This document shows, one piece after another, positions 15,086-24,599 of a stretch of DNA of 31,813 nt. Location: NCBI GenBank assembly GCA_019155205.2, contig JAHNZQ020000092.1:1256195-1288007 (forward strand). Direction: 5' to 3'. The position numbers were made by a program, and so were the translations under genes. Position 1 is the first letter of the stretch. Every line of letters begins with the position of its first letter. The DNA is from Gracilaria vermiculophylla. Taxonomy: Eukaryota; Rhodophyta; Florideophyceae; Gracilariales; Gracilariaceae. Below the pieces are notes generated by a model. The model saw nothing but the letters and a program-made list of their open reading frames with translations, made no database searches and was not told the origin of the DNA.

Positions 15086-17710
15086 TCAACTCATCAGCAC
15101 CTCCAGCCGCACCAGCCGCGCCGAGATGTCCGCCGGCCCGTCGTGCATCATGCCGGCAAAGCTCACCAGCAGCCGCGCGCGCCGCCGCAGCTCGCCGCCC
15201 GACAGCGCGCACCCGCCCTCGCCGCGCCGGCTGCGCACGTGCAGCGCCGCCACCGTCTCCATGGCCGCCAGCAGGATCTCGCCGGCCCGCTCGCACACGC
15301 TGTCCGCCCACACCCCGCCGCCCACGCGCAGCTCCTGCGTCTTGGTCACCAGCTCCGCCTCGTCGCGCGGAATCAGCTCCGTGCTGTCCAGCAGCACGCG
15401 CGCGCGCTCGAACTGCTTGGCCCACACCTGCTCGAAAAACTCCCCCAGCACCAGCGCCGTCTCCAGCGACGGCAGCAGCACGTCCAGCCGCGCGTCCGCC
15501 GCGCCGTCGCGCAGCGCCGACGGCCGCGCGCGCACCTTTGCCCGGTACGCCGCCGCCTCCTCGAACGCCTGCTGGCGCGCGCGCGACCCCTGCGCCGTCA
15601 GCAGCGGCGCCAGCCGGTCGATGTGGATGGCCACCACCTTTGCGTGCGCCCCGACCCGCTCGTACAGCGTCAGCGCCGTCTTCTTGTCGCCGATGCGCTC
15701 CGCCTCCTGCGCCGCCGCCTCCGCCACCTGCAGCCAGCCGCCGTCCATCGCCGACTCCCTCCCGCCGAACGCCCACAGCTCCTGCAGCACGCCGCGCCGC
15801 TGCCCGAGCCGCGCCGCGAACGGCGACGCGCAGCTGCCCAGCAGCAGCTCGAACTCCTTCGTCTCCAGCAGCAGCCTCCTCAGCAGCCCGTTGCGCACCG
15901 CCGCCTCGCGCATCGTGAAGATGTACACCGCCGCCGTCGTCGCGTCGTTCTTGGCAAAGCTCGACACGTAGCGCCACAGCAGCTCGGCGTACCCGATCTT
16001 CTCCGCGCCGCTGGCCTTGTCCGCGTTGCTGCCGCTGTCCTGCATGTCGGCGTTGGCGTCGCCGCCTGCGTCGTTTTGCACGATGCCGTAGTAGTACAGC
16101 GTGAACGCAATGTGCATGGCTTCGGCGATGGCCCGCGCGCCGCGGTCCAGATAGCGGATGGCCTGCGCAAACTGCCCCGAAAGTATGAGCACCAGCGCGT
16201 AGAAAGCCGGCGCGTCGCCGCGCGCATCAAAGTGCTGCGCCCCAAAACTGCGGATATCGTTTTGAATCCACTCCACCGTCATGCGGTAGGCAATCAGCGA
16301 GTCGGGCAGCTTCTCGTCGCTTTCCAAACGCACCACACTCAGAAGCAACCACAGATAGTCCTCGATGGAATAGAACAACAACTCGAAATCGCCGTCGGGT
16401 AGAGCCATTCCGTCGGCGAGCATTGGACTCAGCCTCGCAATGACGACGTAGCACGCGCGGTGGTAGGGGTCGTCGCCCCGCTTTGCAACCAGCCCGTAGT
16501 CCTGCATCAGCGCTTCCACGAGCGACTTTGGCAGCATGCGGCGTTCCCCCGAGGCACACACCGCTTGTAGGCACCTTTCAAACAGCATGACGCTCCCGTC
16601 GGAGCAGCCCTTGTCAATTGCATCCGTGGCGATCTCACGCGCCGTTTCCACGTGCCCCGCCCTGAGGCAGTAGTACAGCTGCGGCCAGATGGGCATTCCG
16701 TCGTACAGCACTCCGCATGCAAACTGCTCCGGAATGCCGCGGTCAAACACGAGGTTGAGGTAGGCGCGCACGTCCGCCTTGATGCCGGGCACCCCACCCC
16801 GTCTCGCTTCGACAGGCCTCGATGCAATTTCGCGTCGCATCTTGTCCTCACAAAACTGAAGGCAAAGATAGCGGTGTGCTCCCTCGTACAGGGCCCGCTG
16901 AGCTTCCCCCGGCCGCATTTGCTCGAAAGCGCCCTCCAGAGGCGTTTGGCGATACTCGCCCGTCATGTATCGCAGGCAAGTGAATACGGCGTGCAGGTGT
17001 TGCACGCTTCGCGGCGCGGCCGTGGGCTCTCCTCGGGGCGCCAGATTTGCGACTAACGCATCGTCGAACTCGGTGGCAACGGCAACGGTTGCGCCGGGCA
17101 TCGCTCGTCCATTCACGGCCCTGCGAACAATGGCCTCGTAAATGGGTGTGACAGGTTGCTGCTCATTGTATGAAGACTCGCGACGAGAGCGCGGCTGTCG
17201 GAACGGGGACGCAAAGGCGTGGGAGGGCGTTGCTGCAGAGCTGGATAAAGGCTTCGAAGGACGTCGGTAGCGCAAAGACGGCAGAGAGACCAGATCGCGC
17301 TTCGAAGCTTCCCACGAGGCGTCCACGGCGGCCGAAGCTGCCTTCATCGATCGCTGCGTGACCTTCTGAATGGCATCCTCGATGGCAGTGACGACAGCAT
17401 ACTCATGGGCTTGGTTCAAGTACGCCTCAAGATCGGTGTCAGGCACCGCTTGTATCGGCTCGAAGGCATCCTGCAACGCAATGGACTGTAACGTTCTCTC
17501 GATCTTGTCGTTCTCAAAACCGTATTCGGCGAGCAGGCGGACGCCGGCCTCGTTAGCCTCGGAACGAGCCAAGCGTTTGGACTCAGTGGAGATCTGAGGA
17601 AGTAGGCGCTCCAGACGCGGAATGTTATCCGTGAACGTGGGAAGCTGTGACTCGTGCTTTGAGCGCATAGCGCGTGACTTTTCTAGAATATCTGAGAAGT
17701 CGATGTCCAT
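15086..17710 (-). CDS. NUP93: nucleoporin NUP93 / NIC96
   Basis: The frame encodes 874 aa from MDIDFSDILEKSRAM, close to human NUP93 (819) and yeast Nic96 (839). NUP93 is a scaffold of the inner ring of the nuclear pore and binds NUP205/188 and NUP62 through its N-terminus. The first 120 residues form the family's helical/coiled-coil segment, followed by a Ser/Pro linker. From about residue 180 there is an alpha-helical solenoid with typical Nic96 blocks: TPIYEAIVRRAVNG, AFTCLRYMTGEY-like (VFTCLRYMTGEY), DGMPIWPQLYYCLRAG and DGDFELLFYSIEDYLWLLLSVV. Codon use is moderate in the 5' half and becomes extremely G+C-rich from about 16100 to the stop, where poly-Ala/Arg substitutions increase. The gene is divergent from RFWD3. 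Confidence 0.93.
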   Translation of the reverse strand: MDIDFSDILEKSRAMRSKHESQLPTFTDNIPRLERLLPQISTESKRLARSEANEAGVRLLAEYGFENDKIERTLQSIALQDAFEPIQAVPDTDLEAYLNQAHEYAVVTAIEDAIQKVTQRSMKAASAAVDASWEASKRDLVSLPSLRYRRPSKPLSSSAATPSHAFASPFRQPRSRRESSYNEQQPVTPIYEAIVRRAVNGRAMPGATVAVATEFDDALVANLAPRGEPTAAPRSVQHLHAVFTCLRYMTGEYRQTPLEGAFEQMRPGEAQRALYEGAHRYLCLQFCEDKMRREIASRPVEARRGGVPGIKADVRAYLNLVFDRGIPEQFACGVLYDGMPIWPQLYYCLRAGHVETAREIATDAIDKGCSDGSVMLFERCLQAVCASGERRMLPKSLVEALMQDYGLVAKRGDDPYHRACYVVIARLSPMLADGMALPDGDFELLFYSIEDYLWLLLSVVRLESDEKLPDSLIAYRMTVEWIQNDIRSFGAQHFDARGDAPAFYALVLILSGQFAQAIRYLDRGARAIAEAMHIAFTLYYYGIVQNDAGGDANADMQDSGSNADKASGAEKIGYAELLWRYVSSFAKNDATTAAVYIFTMREAAVRNGLLRRLLLETKEFELLLGSCASPFAARLGQRRGVLQELWAFGGRESAMDGGWLQVAEAAAQEAERIGDKKTALTLYERVGAHAKVVAIHIDRLAPLLTAQGSRARQQAFEEAAAYRAKVRARPSALRDGAADARLDVLLPSLETALVLGEFFEQVWAKQFERARVLLDSTELIPRDEAELVTKTQELRVGGGVWADSVCERAGEILLAAMETVAALHVRSRRGEGGCALSGGELRRRARLLVSFAGMMHDGPADISARLVRLEVLMS

Positions 17711-18552
17711 GTTGGGAGCGTGCCTCCTGGAGGAGAGGGTCGAGCAAAACAAGGAAAAAAGCCAATCGCTCGGCTGAGTGACCGATAAAGACGGAAAGGC
17801 GAAGTGCAATCTCAACCTGGCCTGTGAGCAAAGCTGGCGATGAATGTGTACGTCGATGTGCCTCGGAAGAACTGACGCGGAAACTGGAGTCTTTTGAATG
17901 AGCAGCACCACTGACGCCAACTTGTACTGGCGATGCTGAGCTTGAACGAAGGAAGATGGTGATCTTCGGATGGGCTTGAGCCGCGGCGGCGGCAACCCTG
18001 TTCCTGCAGTGAAATGGTTTGAACAAAAAGGTTTAAAAAATGGGGGTTCGAAACGGCGCGCCAACGCGCTACAGCACCCGAATCCATTTACATTACTGTA
18101 CCTTTGCAAGGGTACTGCAACGCTCGCGCAGTGTCGTACTTTTGGGCGTAATTTGAAAAGAGCTTTGGCGCCAGAAGAAGCTCCACCTCCGCGAAAGGTG
18201 TGCGCGTCATTGCGCTAACCAGAAGACATATCCACTAGCTCGCAGGTCGCGTTTTTGACCTACAGACACTTTAGCGTTCGCGTCACGATTGCTTGCAAGG
18301 TCTTGCAAGAGTTCGTCTTCCCCGCAAACGAGTCCGGCGAGCGCGCCAAACTCTATACATGCTCCTTTCACATCTTGCACGTCAGGAGAACCGACAGCCG
18401 TTCACTTTTTGGGCTCTGGGATCGCCCTCAGAAATCGCCGCAATCTCCTGGAGCCGCATCGATTAGTTGATGGTTTTTCGTATCCCGCTGTCGCGAAAAC
18501 GAAACGAATGTTGGGGCTTCGAGGCTGACATATAAGAACCTCAACCAATTTC
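17711..18552. promoter_or_regulatory. divergent intergenic region, NUP93 / RFWD3
   Basis: This 842-bp region is moderate in G+C. It has a CCAAT motif near 17763 on the NUP93 side, E2F-like sites at 18164-18171 and 18343-18350, and a TATAAG at 18531-18536 only 22 bp before the RFWD3 ATG. Short open frames inside have no recognisable features. No RNA gene was seen. Confidence 0.5.
18164..18350. promoter_or_regulatory. pair of E2F-like sites
   Basis: TTTGGCGC at 18164-18171 and its reverse complement GCGCCAAA at 18343-18350 match TTTSSCGC exactly. They lie about 390 and 200 bp upstream of RFWD3, a replication-stress gene. Single 8-mers can occur by chance in G+C-rich DNA. Confidence 0.35.
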
Positions 18553-20469
18553 ATGCCGTCTCCGGAAGCACCTCAATACGCCTCACCGCCACCTTCACCC
18601 GACCCCCCACAGGCATCGGAGCGGCTTACTCCTGCACAAGCAACCACGTCAGTTTCTATCGTCCCGCCTGCTGAACACCCGTTAGAAACGGATCGAATAC
18701 ATGGTGGTCCAGCCCCCAGCTCGCATCCGGACGAGCCGTTGTCCGTTAATGACCACAACAACGTGCAAGCACCAAACGGTACCCCTGATGTACAGCTCAT
18801 TCCTAGTTCAGATGAATCAGAGGGTCCTAGTCCATCCCCCGTGATCAAGCGTCGCCGAACAACCACAACCCGTCCAGCTTCACAACCAAACAACAACATT
18901 AGTACCATCGCATCTCAAGAAGAAGGAAACTGTTGTACAATTTGTTTGGAGCGTTGGACAAGTTCTGGGCCACACCAAGTGTGCTGCATGCCGTGTGGCC
19001 ACCTGTTCGGATACAAGTGCATAAAAGAATGGATTTTGGGAGGCAACTCTCGCAAACGAGAATGTCCCACCTGCAAAACACCTGCGCGTGTGAAAGATTT
19101 GAGATACCTTTTTGGCCTTCCGTCCCGATTGGAAGTAGCTGATGTCTCCGAAATGCAGCGACTGCGAGATGAGCTCAAGCGGGAAAAGGTATCCCATGAG
19201 CGAACCAAGGTAAAGTACGAGGAAACCAAAAAACTGGCCAAGGTATACCGGGAGGAGATGCGAAACCTCCAACGTCTTACAAAGTCTTCCGTTCAAACTT
19301 TTGGACACGAGAATCCACCGCCACGCGTTGAGCACATGGACAGCGTCCGGCTTGTTGCTGTGCATCGGACCGCCGGGGCTTCCCTGGCTGTGGCAGTTGA
19401 CCAGGACGCATCATACTTGTTCAATGAACGGGTTCCTGGAGACAGCTTGCGCCATCGAATAGGCCGGGTTGACGTCGGAAGACCTAATGTACCAATTCAC
19501 TCGCCACAAGCTGCAGAGAAGCGGGTAAACTGTATAGAAATTTGTAGCCATCCTCACAGAGCGGATCACAGACACATTGCTGTCGCAAGCACTGACAACA
19601 GCGTCAACATATTAGCGCCAAACCTCTTGCGTGCAACTACTCTCCGTCTACCTGGAATCCCGCTGTCATGTTCTTGGCTTTCCAACCGTCCGCACTTGAT
19701 TGCGGTTGGACTTGTGTCTGGAACAGTCTTGATGTATGATGTGAGACAAACATCTACAGCCCTGTACAAATCAACCCTGTCTCGGAACCAAGGATCGCGA
19801 GCTGTTCACTCTTTGGCGGAGATTCAACTTGTTGACTCGCGCACTTCCTCCACTGTCTTAGCAGCTGCTTCACCGCTGGGAGTTTTTGGAATCTCGTTTG
19901 ATGGCTACATGGACACACCCAACGTATGTGCAGTCCGCGGTGGCGTGCCAGATGACTGGGCTTCAACCAGTTTTACGGTCAGTGGAAATATGATTGCCGT
20001 TGCTGCAAAGAGGCCCAGCATGATGGGTTACGCGTCTCAGGAATTGGGTTGTTCCTTATCCATGCACAGCGGCCTAATTCGGGAGGGGCCAGACCTTAGG
20101 TTCGGCCCTTCCCTCGGGGAGCCTGTGTATACCGCTTCGCAAAGCGTGCCGTTTGTGTATTGTGGTATCGTCGACGGAAACGAAAATCATTCGGATACAA
20201 TCCTAGCCTATCCAAACAAGAACGCCAAGGACAAACTGAGTGTGTGGGCTTTCAAGCGTGATTCGTACGAAGGGAGTCCGAGCTGGAAGCAGCAAGAAGT
20301 TGTTTCAGAATTGCAAACCCAATATCAGAGCAATTCTGACGTAAGAGCAGCTGCGGGGCTTCGACTACCGCGTACTGCAAGGATAAATGGAGTTCCTGAT
20401 GGAAGTCGAGGAATTTTCGTTACTGTAGGCGGTGATATCATCCGAGTATTTGCGGCAGGGAAGTACTGA
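18553..20469 (+). CDS. RFWD3: E3 ubiquitin ligase RFWD3 (RING, coiled coil, WD40)
   Basis: The intron-free frame encodes 638 aa (human 774). Residues 1-115 are disordered and Ser/Pro-rich, with an acidic SSDESEGPSPSP motif and a basic VIKRRRTTTT. A C3HC4 RING starts at Cys128: CTICLERWTSSGPHQ, then MPCGHLFGYKCIKEWI and CPTCKTPA, with the GHLFG signature of RFWD3. A coiled coil (about 195-240, EMQRLRDELKREKVSHERTK) follows, then a WD40-type propeller with AVASTDNSVNILAP and LIAVGLVSGTVLMYDVR. RFWD3 ubiquitinates RPA and RAD51 at stalled forks and acts in interstrand crosslink repair, in the nucleus. Codon use is balanced, unlike the G+C-rich genes on the right. Confidence 0.93.
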   Translation: MPSPEAPQYASPPPSPDPPQASERLTPAQATTSVSIVPPAEHPLETDRIHGGPAPSSHPDEPLSVNDHNNVQAPNGTPDVQLIPSSDESEGPSPSPVIKRRRTTTTRPASQPNNNISTIASQEEGNCCTICLERWTSSGPHQVCCMPCGHLFGYKCIKEWILGGNSRKRECPTCKTPARVKDLRYLFGLPSRLEVADVSEMQRLRDELKREKVSHERTKVKYEETKKLAKVYREEMRNLQRLTKSSVQTFGHENPPPRVEHMDSVRLVAVHRTAGASLAVAVDQDASYLFNERVPGDSLRHRIGRVDVGRPNVPIHSPQAAEKRVNCIEICSHPHRADHRHIAVASTDNSVNILAPNLLRATTLRLPGIPLSCSWLSNRPHLIAVGLVSGTVLMYDVRQTSTALYKSTLSRNQGSRAVHSLAEIQLVDSRTSSTVLAAASPLGVFGISFDGYMDTPNVCAVRGGVPDDWASTSFTVSGNMIAVAAKRPSMMGYASQELGCSLSMHSGLIREGPDLRFGPSLGEPVYTASQSVPFVYCGIVDGNENHSDTILAYPNKNAKDKLSVWAFKRDSYEGSPSWKQQEVVSELQTQYQSNSDVRAAAGLRLPRTARINGVPDGSRGIFVTVGGDIIRVFAAGKY

Positions 20470-20817
20470 ATACATGTTACAACGAAAGCATATATATATA
20501 TATCATATATGTATATTTACGCAACACTTTGACATGGACGGGGGAGTTTTGGGGCGGGGGGTTCACGCTCGGTTAAGAGAGCTTCCCAGAGTGCAACGTT
20601 TATGGTTTTCTCATCTTTCCATGGAGGCTATTCATCAAACGTGCAGTTAAAGCACATGCGGCGACCGAATGTTGATGCTCCTGTCGTTATCTGTCTTATA
20701 CAACTTATTCATGGTGTCTATCCTGAACATTTGTGCTCCCGATGAACGCGGCATCTGCGCACTCGTCAAGTAATTAAGTGCTGCACAGGCCCTTGTTGCC
20801 AACGGTCTCTACACACA
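20470..20817. other. convergent 3' region, RFWD3 / FkbM gene
   Basis: This is an A/T-rich spacer with a TA-dinucleotide run at 20490-20516 just behind the RFWD3 stop. It contains no credible coding frame. It probably supplies both 3' ends. Confidence 0.55.
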
Positions 20818-21825
20818 TCATTTTGGGTCGCCCAGAATGACACCATGGCGTACGTATATGATCTTCTTCATTGGAAACGGCTTCATTCTGGCGACGGCGT
20901 ACCTGCCGGCCATATGCGCATGATACCCTCTGTGGAGAAGAAAATCGTGAACTTGCCCTGTTGGCCTCTCAAATGTCGTTGTTATGATGTCGATGGTCAC
21001 CTTCCCCCATTGTATTCCGTTGAGAACCTCGAGTTCGTGCCCTTGCACGTCGAGGTTCAGATAATCGACGTGAGAAACGCCCACCCGCGTAAACACGGAT
21101 TCGAGAGTCGTGCAGGTGAGTTCCTCCGCCACCCCCTCCAAAGCTCTCGCGTCGCCCGAGTAGGTGTCGAGCACGCCGCCGTTTGCGCCCAGCATGCCGA
21201 ATTGAACTTCCTTGCCGTCCTCGTCGCTCGCGCAGGTGGGCACGATGTGGCACGATCGCTGCGTGTGCAGCCGCTCCAGGAACTGCGCGTTGGGCTCCAC
21301 GCAGATGCCGCGCCACGCCAGGCAGCGGTCGAAGAAGAAGGTGTTCGAGCGCTGCACGGGCGCCTTTGGCGCGACGTCGACGTAGATGCCGGGGCGGCGC
21401 AGGCGGGCGAAGTGGCGGGTGTAGAGGTAGTAGTCCTCGCCGCCGGCGGAGAAAAAGTGCGGCTCGGAACTGTTGCAGTGCACGCCGTGCCTGGACGACA
21501 TGCAGTAAAAGTGGTTGGGCTGCGGGTGTTCGCGGAGCAATTTGCAGAACTGCGGGGTGCTCCAATCGCGCCGAACGGGCAGGATGTCCTTGGAGGGCTT
21601 CCTCTCCGGTTCGGGCTTGCTTTCAAACAGCGAGAGCACGAAGAATGAGAGCGAGAAGAACAAGAGCGCCAGGCTTCTTCGGAAAGGCAGCAAGGATGGC
21701 TTTTTCATTGTGAGGGATGACGAGAGCAACTGCGTTTTTCGGAAGAAGAGCTCTCGCCAGGCTCTATCCACGCGCTGCCGTGGGGCTTTGATGTGGTTCA
21801 TGTTGGGTAAGTGACACTCGCCCAT
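20818..21825 (-). CDS. FkbM-type methyltransferase with N-terminal membrane anchor
   Basis: The first in-frame ATG is at 21825 (335 aa); later ATGs at 21801 and 21708 are also plausible. A single hydrophobic helix (RSLALLFFSLSFFVLSLF) preceded by basic residues predicts a type II membrane protein with a luminal enzyme, as for Golgi enzymes. The FkbM domain is clear: PGIYVDVAPKAPVQRSNTFF, RCLAWRGICVEPNAQFLERL, then TTLESVFTRVGVSHVDYLNL, DVQGHELEVLNGI and FLLHRGY. These are SAM-dependent O-methyltransferases, often acting on glycans or small molecules. Motif I, usually DVGA-(D/N)-G/P, reads DVAPKAP, so the glycine is lost, and the G+C content peaks across this part. The substrate is unknown; a sulphated or methylated wall polysaccharide would fit a red alga but is inference. 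Confidence 0.85.
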   Translation of the reverse strand: MGECHLPNMNHIKAPRQRVDRAWRELFFRKTQLLSSSLTMKKPSLLPFRRSLALLFFSLSFFVLSLFESKPEPERKPSKDILPVRRDWSTPQFCKLLREHPQPNHFYCMSSRHGVHCNSSEPHFFSAGGEDYYLYTRHFARLRRPGIYVDVAPKAPVQRSNTFFFDRCLAWRGICVEPNAQFLERLHTQRSCHIVPTCASDEDGKEVQFGMLGANGGVLDTYSGDARALEGVAEELTCTTLESVFTRVGVSHVDYLNLDVQGHELEVLNGIQWGKVTIDIITTTFERPTGQVHDFLLHRGYHAHMAGRYAVARMKPFPMKKIIYVRHGVILGDPK

Positions 21826-22602
21826 GTAGCCGAAGGGACAGATAGCACGGCGACAACTTTGTAAGTAGTGTCTGTTTACTTTTACAGCTTGCTGGTTTGC
21901 CAACGCTCATAACGACCTTTTCGAACGCGGCGCAGCGAAATGCTCAAGCAGCCTGAACCATCTCCGCTTTGTTGGGTAGCGGGACATGTGGCAGCTGAAT
22001 GAGCGCAACACGGCCGTAGAGGTGCAGATTGTGACCATGTTTACAAAGAAGCATTGCAGGTGTCGGGGGTGCCCATAAGCAGGCCTCGCTCAAGACGCGG
22101 AATCGACATGAAGGAAGAAGAAGAGAAGCATTGAGAGAGCGTATGCAGCCGGCGAGCTACCAAAGAAGTTGGAACAGCACCGAGTGGCGACCGGTTTGAC
22201 CAGCGGCCACTGCGTCCGGGTCCTCACCGCGGGCGCCGTCTATCCTCTCCAAGCAGCGGGATCATGCACGACGTCGATGGCGAGCAGCACGATGATGTGC
22301 GACGCGGCCAGAGGCGGGGGCGCGCGCCGGCGGCGACTATGTGCATAAAGTTACAAGAAGCACCAAAAAGCGCAAGAGCAAACCGCCACAGCGCAGCGCA
22401 CAACTCACGGCGCGCCCGCCGCGCCCGCACACCAAGTACACACATATGCATGCAGCACGCGCGCCGCAGCGAGAGCGTGCGCCCGCGGCGTAGTAGATGG
22501 TTCGCCAGCGGCACGCCGTCACCGCCGCGGCTGCTCCGGCGGCACGCCGCGACACCTTGGCGCGCCGCGCGGCGTAGGAGATGGTGCGCCAGCAGCGTGC
22601 CG
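21826..22602. other. region between FkbM gene and pseudokinase, with degenerate gene-tail copies
   Basis: The left 600 bp are of mixed composition without recognisable coding or RNA genes. The right end (22468-22602) holds two decayed copies of the pseudokinase 3' coding end (see repeat entry). Both flanking genes read leftwards, so this is the 3' side of the pseudokinase and the promoter of the FkbM gene. Confidence 0.5.
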
Positions 22603-22700
22603 TCACGACCGCGCCTGCTCCGGCGCCTGCTCCGGCGCCTGCTCCGGCGCCAGCCCCGAGATCTTGGCGCGCTGCACGGCGTAGTAGATTTCCTCCTGCG
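22468..22700. repeat. three degenerate tandem copies of the pseudokinase 3' end
   Basis: The minus-strand segment that encodes EEIYYAVQRAKISG just before the stop (around 22655-22700) is repeated past the stop. Related copies would read RTISYAARRAKVSR (around 22551-22609) and RTIYYAAGARSRC (around 22468-22526), in a shifted frame. The shared GTAG-T/G-AGAT core starts at 22681, 22574 and 22490. The two outer copies are most alike (GATGGTKCGCCAGC tail). A 12-bp unit encoding APEQ is also repeated three times at 22613-22648. Confidence 0.7.
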
Positions 22701-24568
22701 GCACGGTGAGGCGCGTGAGGCGCGCGGCGTCGGCCGACGCGGCCGGCGACGCGGCGGGCGACGGCGCGTCCGGCTCGCCGTCGGCAAACCACGGGTGCCG
22801 CCGCAGCTCGGACAGCCCGATGCGCGTCTTGGGGTCCTTCTCGCCCAGCACGCCCTTCAGAAGGCTGCGCACCTTCTTGGACGTCTCGGGGAAGCGCGGG
22901 AAGCGCAGCTTGCGCGAGCAGATGGCGGTCTGGATCTCGGCGTCGTCGCGCCCGCCAAACGGCACGCGCCCGAACAGCATGAAGTACAGCACGGCGCCGA
23001 CGGCCCACACGTCCATGGCGTAGCTCTTGGCGTGCGCGGGCGGCGCGTCGCACAGCCAGCAGAGCTCGGGCGCCAGGAACGCCGGCGACGCGTCGCCCAG
23101 CCGCGCCTTGACCAGCGCGCTCACGTTCTTCACCTCCGTAAAGTCGTGCGTGATGCAGCCGATGGCGTTGAGCTTCACCGTGCCGTCCACGGCGCGCAGC
23201 AGGTTGTCCGGCCGCACGTCAGCGTGCGCAATGCGCAGCCGGTGCAGGTACTCGAGCCCGTTGACCACGTCGCGCATCATCTGGCGCGCCGCGCCCTCCG
23301 CAATGGGCTCCACGCCCTCCAGCTTGGAACCGTCCATGAGCGCGCCGCGCGCCAGGTACTCGAACGTCACGTACGTCCCTCCGTGGCGCTCGTCCAGCAG
23401 ACACTCGTGATACTGCACCACGTTGGGGTGCCGCAGCCGCTTGAGCACGGCAATCTCCTCCTGCGACCGCAGCAGCAGCGGCACCAGCTTGCGCGGCACG
23501 TAGCGCAGCGTGCAGAACGACGAGTCCGAGCGCGCAAACACGAGCTTGTGGCCGTTGGCCACCGGCTGCTCCCTCGGCGAGCACAGCAGCACGTAGTTGC
23601 CCACGGCCACGTGCTGGCGCAGCGGGCGGCCGTCGAACACGTCGTGCGACAGCGTGAACTCCTCGCGCTCCTTGTCGGACGGAATGAGCACGGCCGGCGC
23701 GGTGATGCGCGCCTGCAGCGGCACCAGGCAGCTGAGCGCCTTGACCCACAGCGCCGCCTCGTCGGCGTTGGCAAACAGCAGCGAGATGCGGCGGCCCTCG
23801 TTGAGGTCGACGGCCAGCTCGCGGTCCACGCACTTGAGGCGCGCCACCTGGTGCACCTTGACGTGGTTGGCCGGCACGCGCGCCTTCTTGCTGCTCCACA
23901 TGATGCGGTCGCACGCGGTGTTGAGCCACACGCGCCGCGCGCCGAAGCGCAGGAAGTTCTTCTTCTTGAGCGCGGCCACGCCCTCCTGCAGCAGCGCGCA
24001 GCACTCGAGCACGGACAGCTGCGCGTACGGGCGCGCGCGCAGGCGCGGCAGCAGCGAGCACTGCTCGTCGACGGCGAAGAGCTGCGCCGGCACGTGGTCG
24101 CGCGCGGTGGCGGAGAAGGAGCCGTGGTACAGCGGCACGGACACGGGCAGCGACGAGCGCTTGTGCTGCAGCGCGGGCGCGCGCGCGGGCGCGCGCGGCG
24201 ACGCGGGCGGCGACGGCGACGCGGGCGTGGCGCCCGGGGAGCGCGAGGAGGCGCGCGGCGAGCGCGACGCGCGGCGGTGGTGCGCGGACTGCGGCTGCGG
24301 CGGCGGCGGCAGCGGCGGCGGCTCCAGGTCGTGCGCCGAGTCGACGGTGAGCCACGACTGGGCGCTCAGGCGCGAGAAGTTGGAGTTCTGGCGCACGAGC
24401 GGCGGCGGCGACGGGGGGTACTGCGACGGCGACTCGGCGCGACTGCTGCGCGACTGGGACTGCGCCAAGGAGGACGCCGAGGCGGCCGGCGAGGCGGCCG
24501 GCGAGGCGGAGGAGGACGCCGAGCCGGCGGGGCGCGCGGCGCGCGGCGAGGCGGGCGGGGCAGGGGCA

Positions 24569-24599
<31 letters not shown>

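Noticed and set aside
18047..18056. GGTTCGAAAC resembling a tRNA B-box
   Set aside because: No matching A-box, acceptor stem or cloverleaf could be folded around it on either strand.
18255..18470. A 71-codon frame upstream of RFWD3
   Set aside because: No motif and it overlaps the likely promoter. It could at most be a chance frame.
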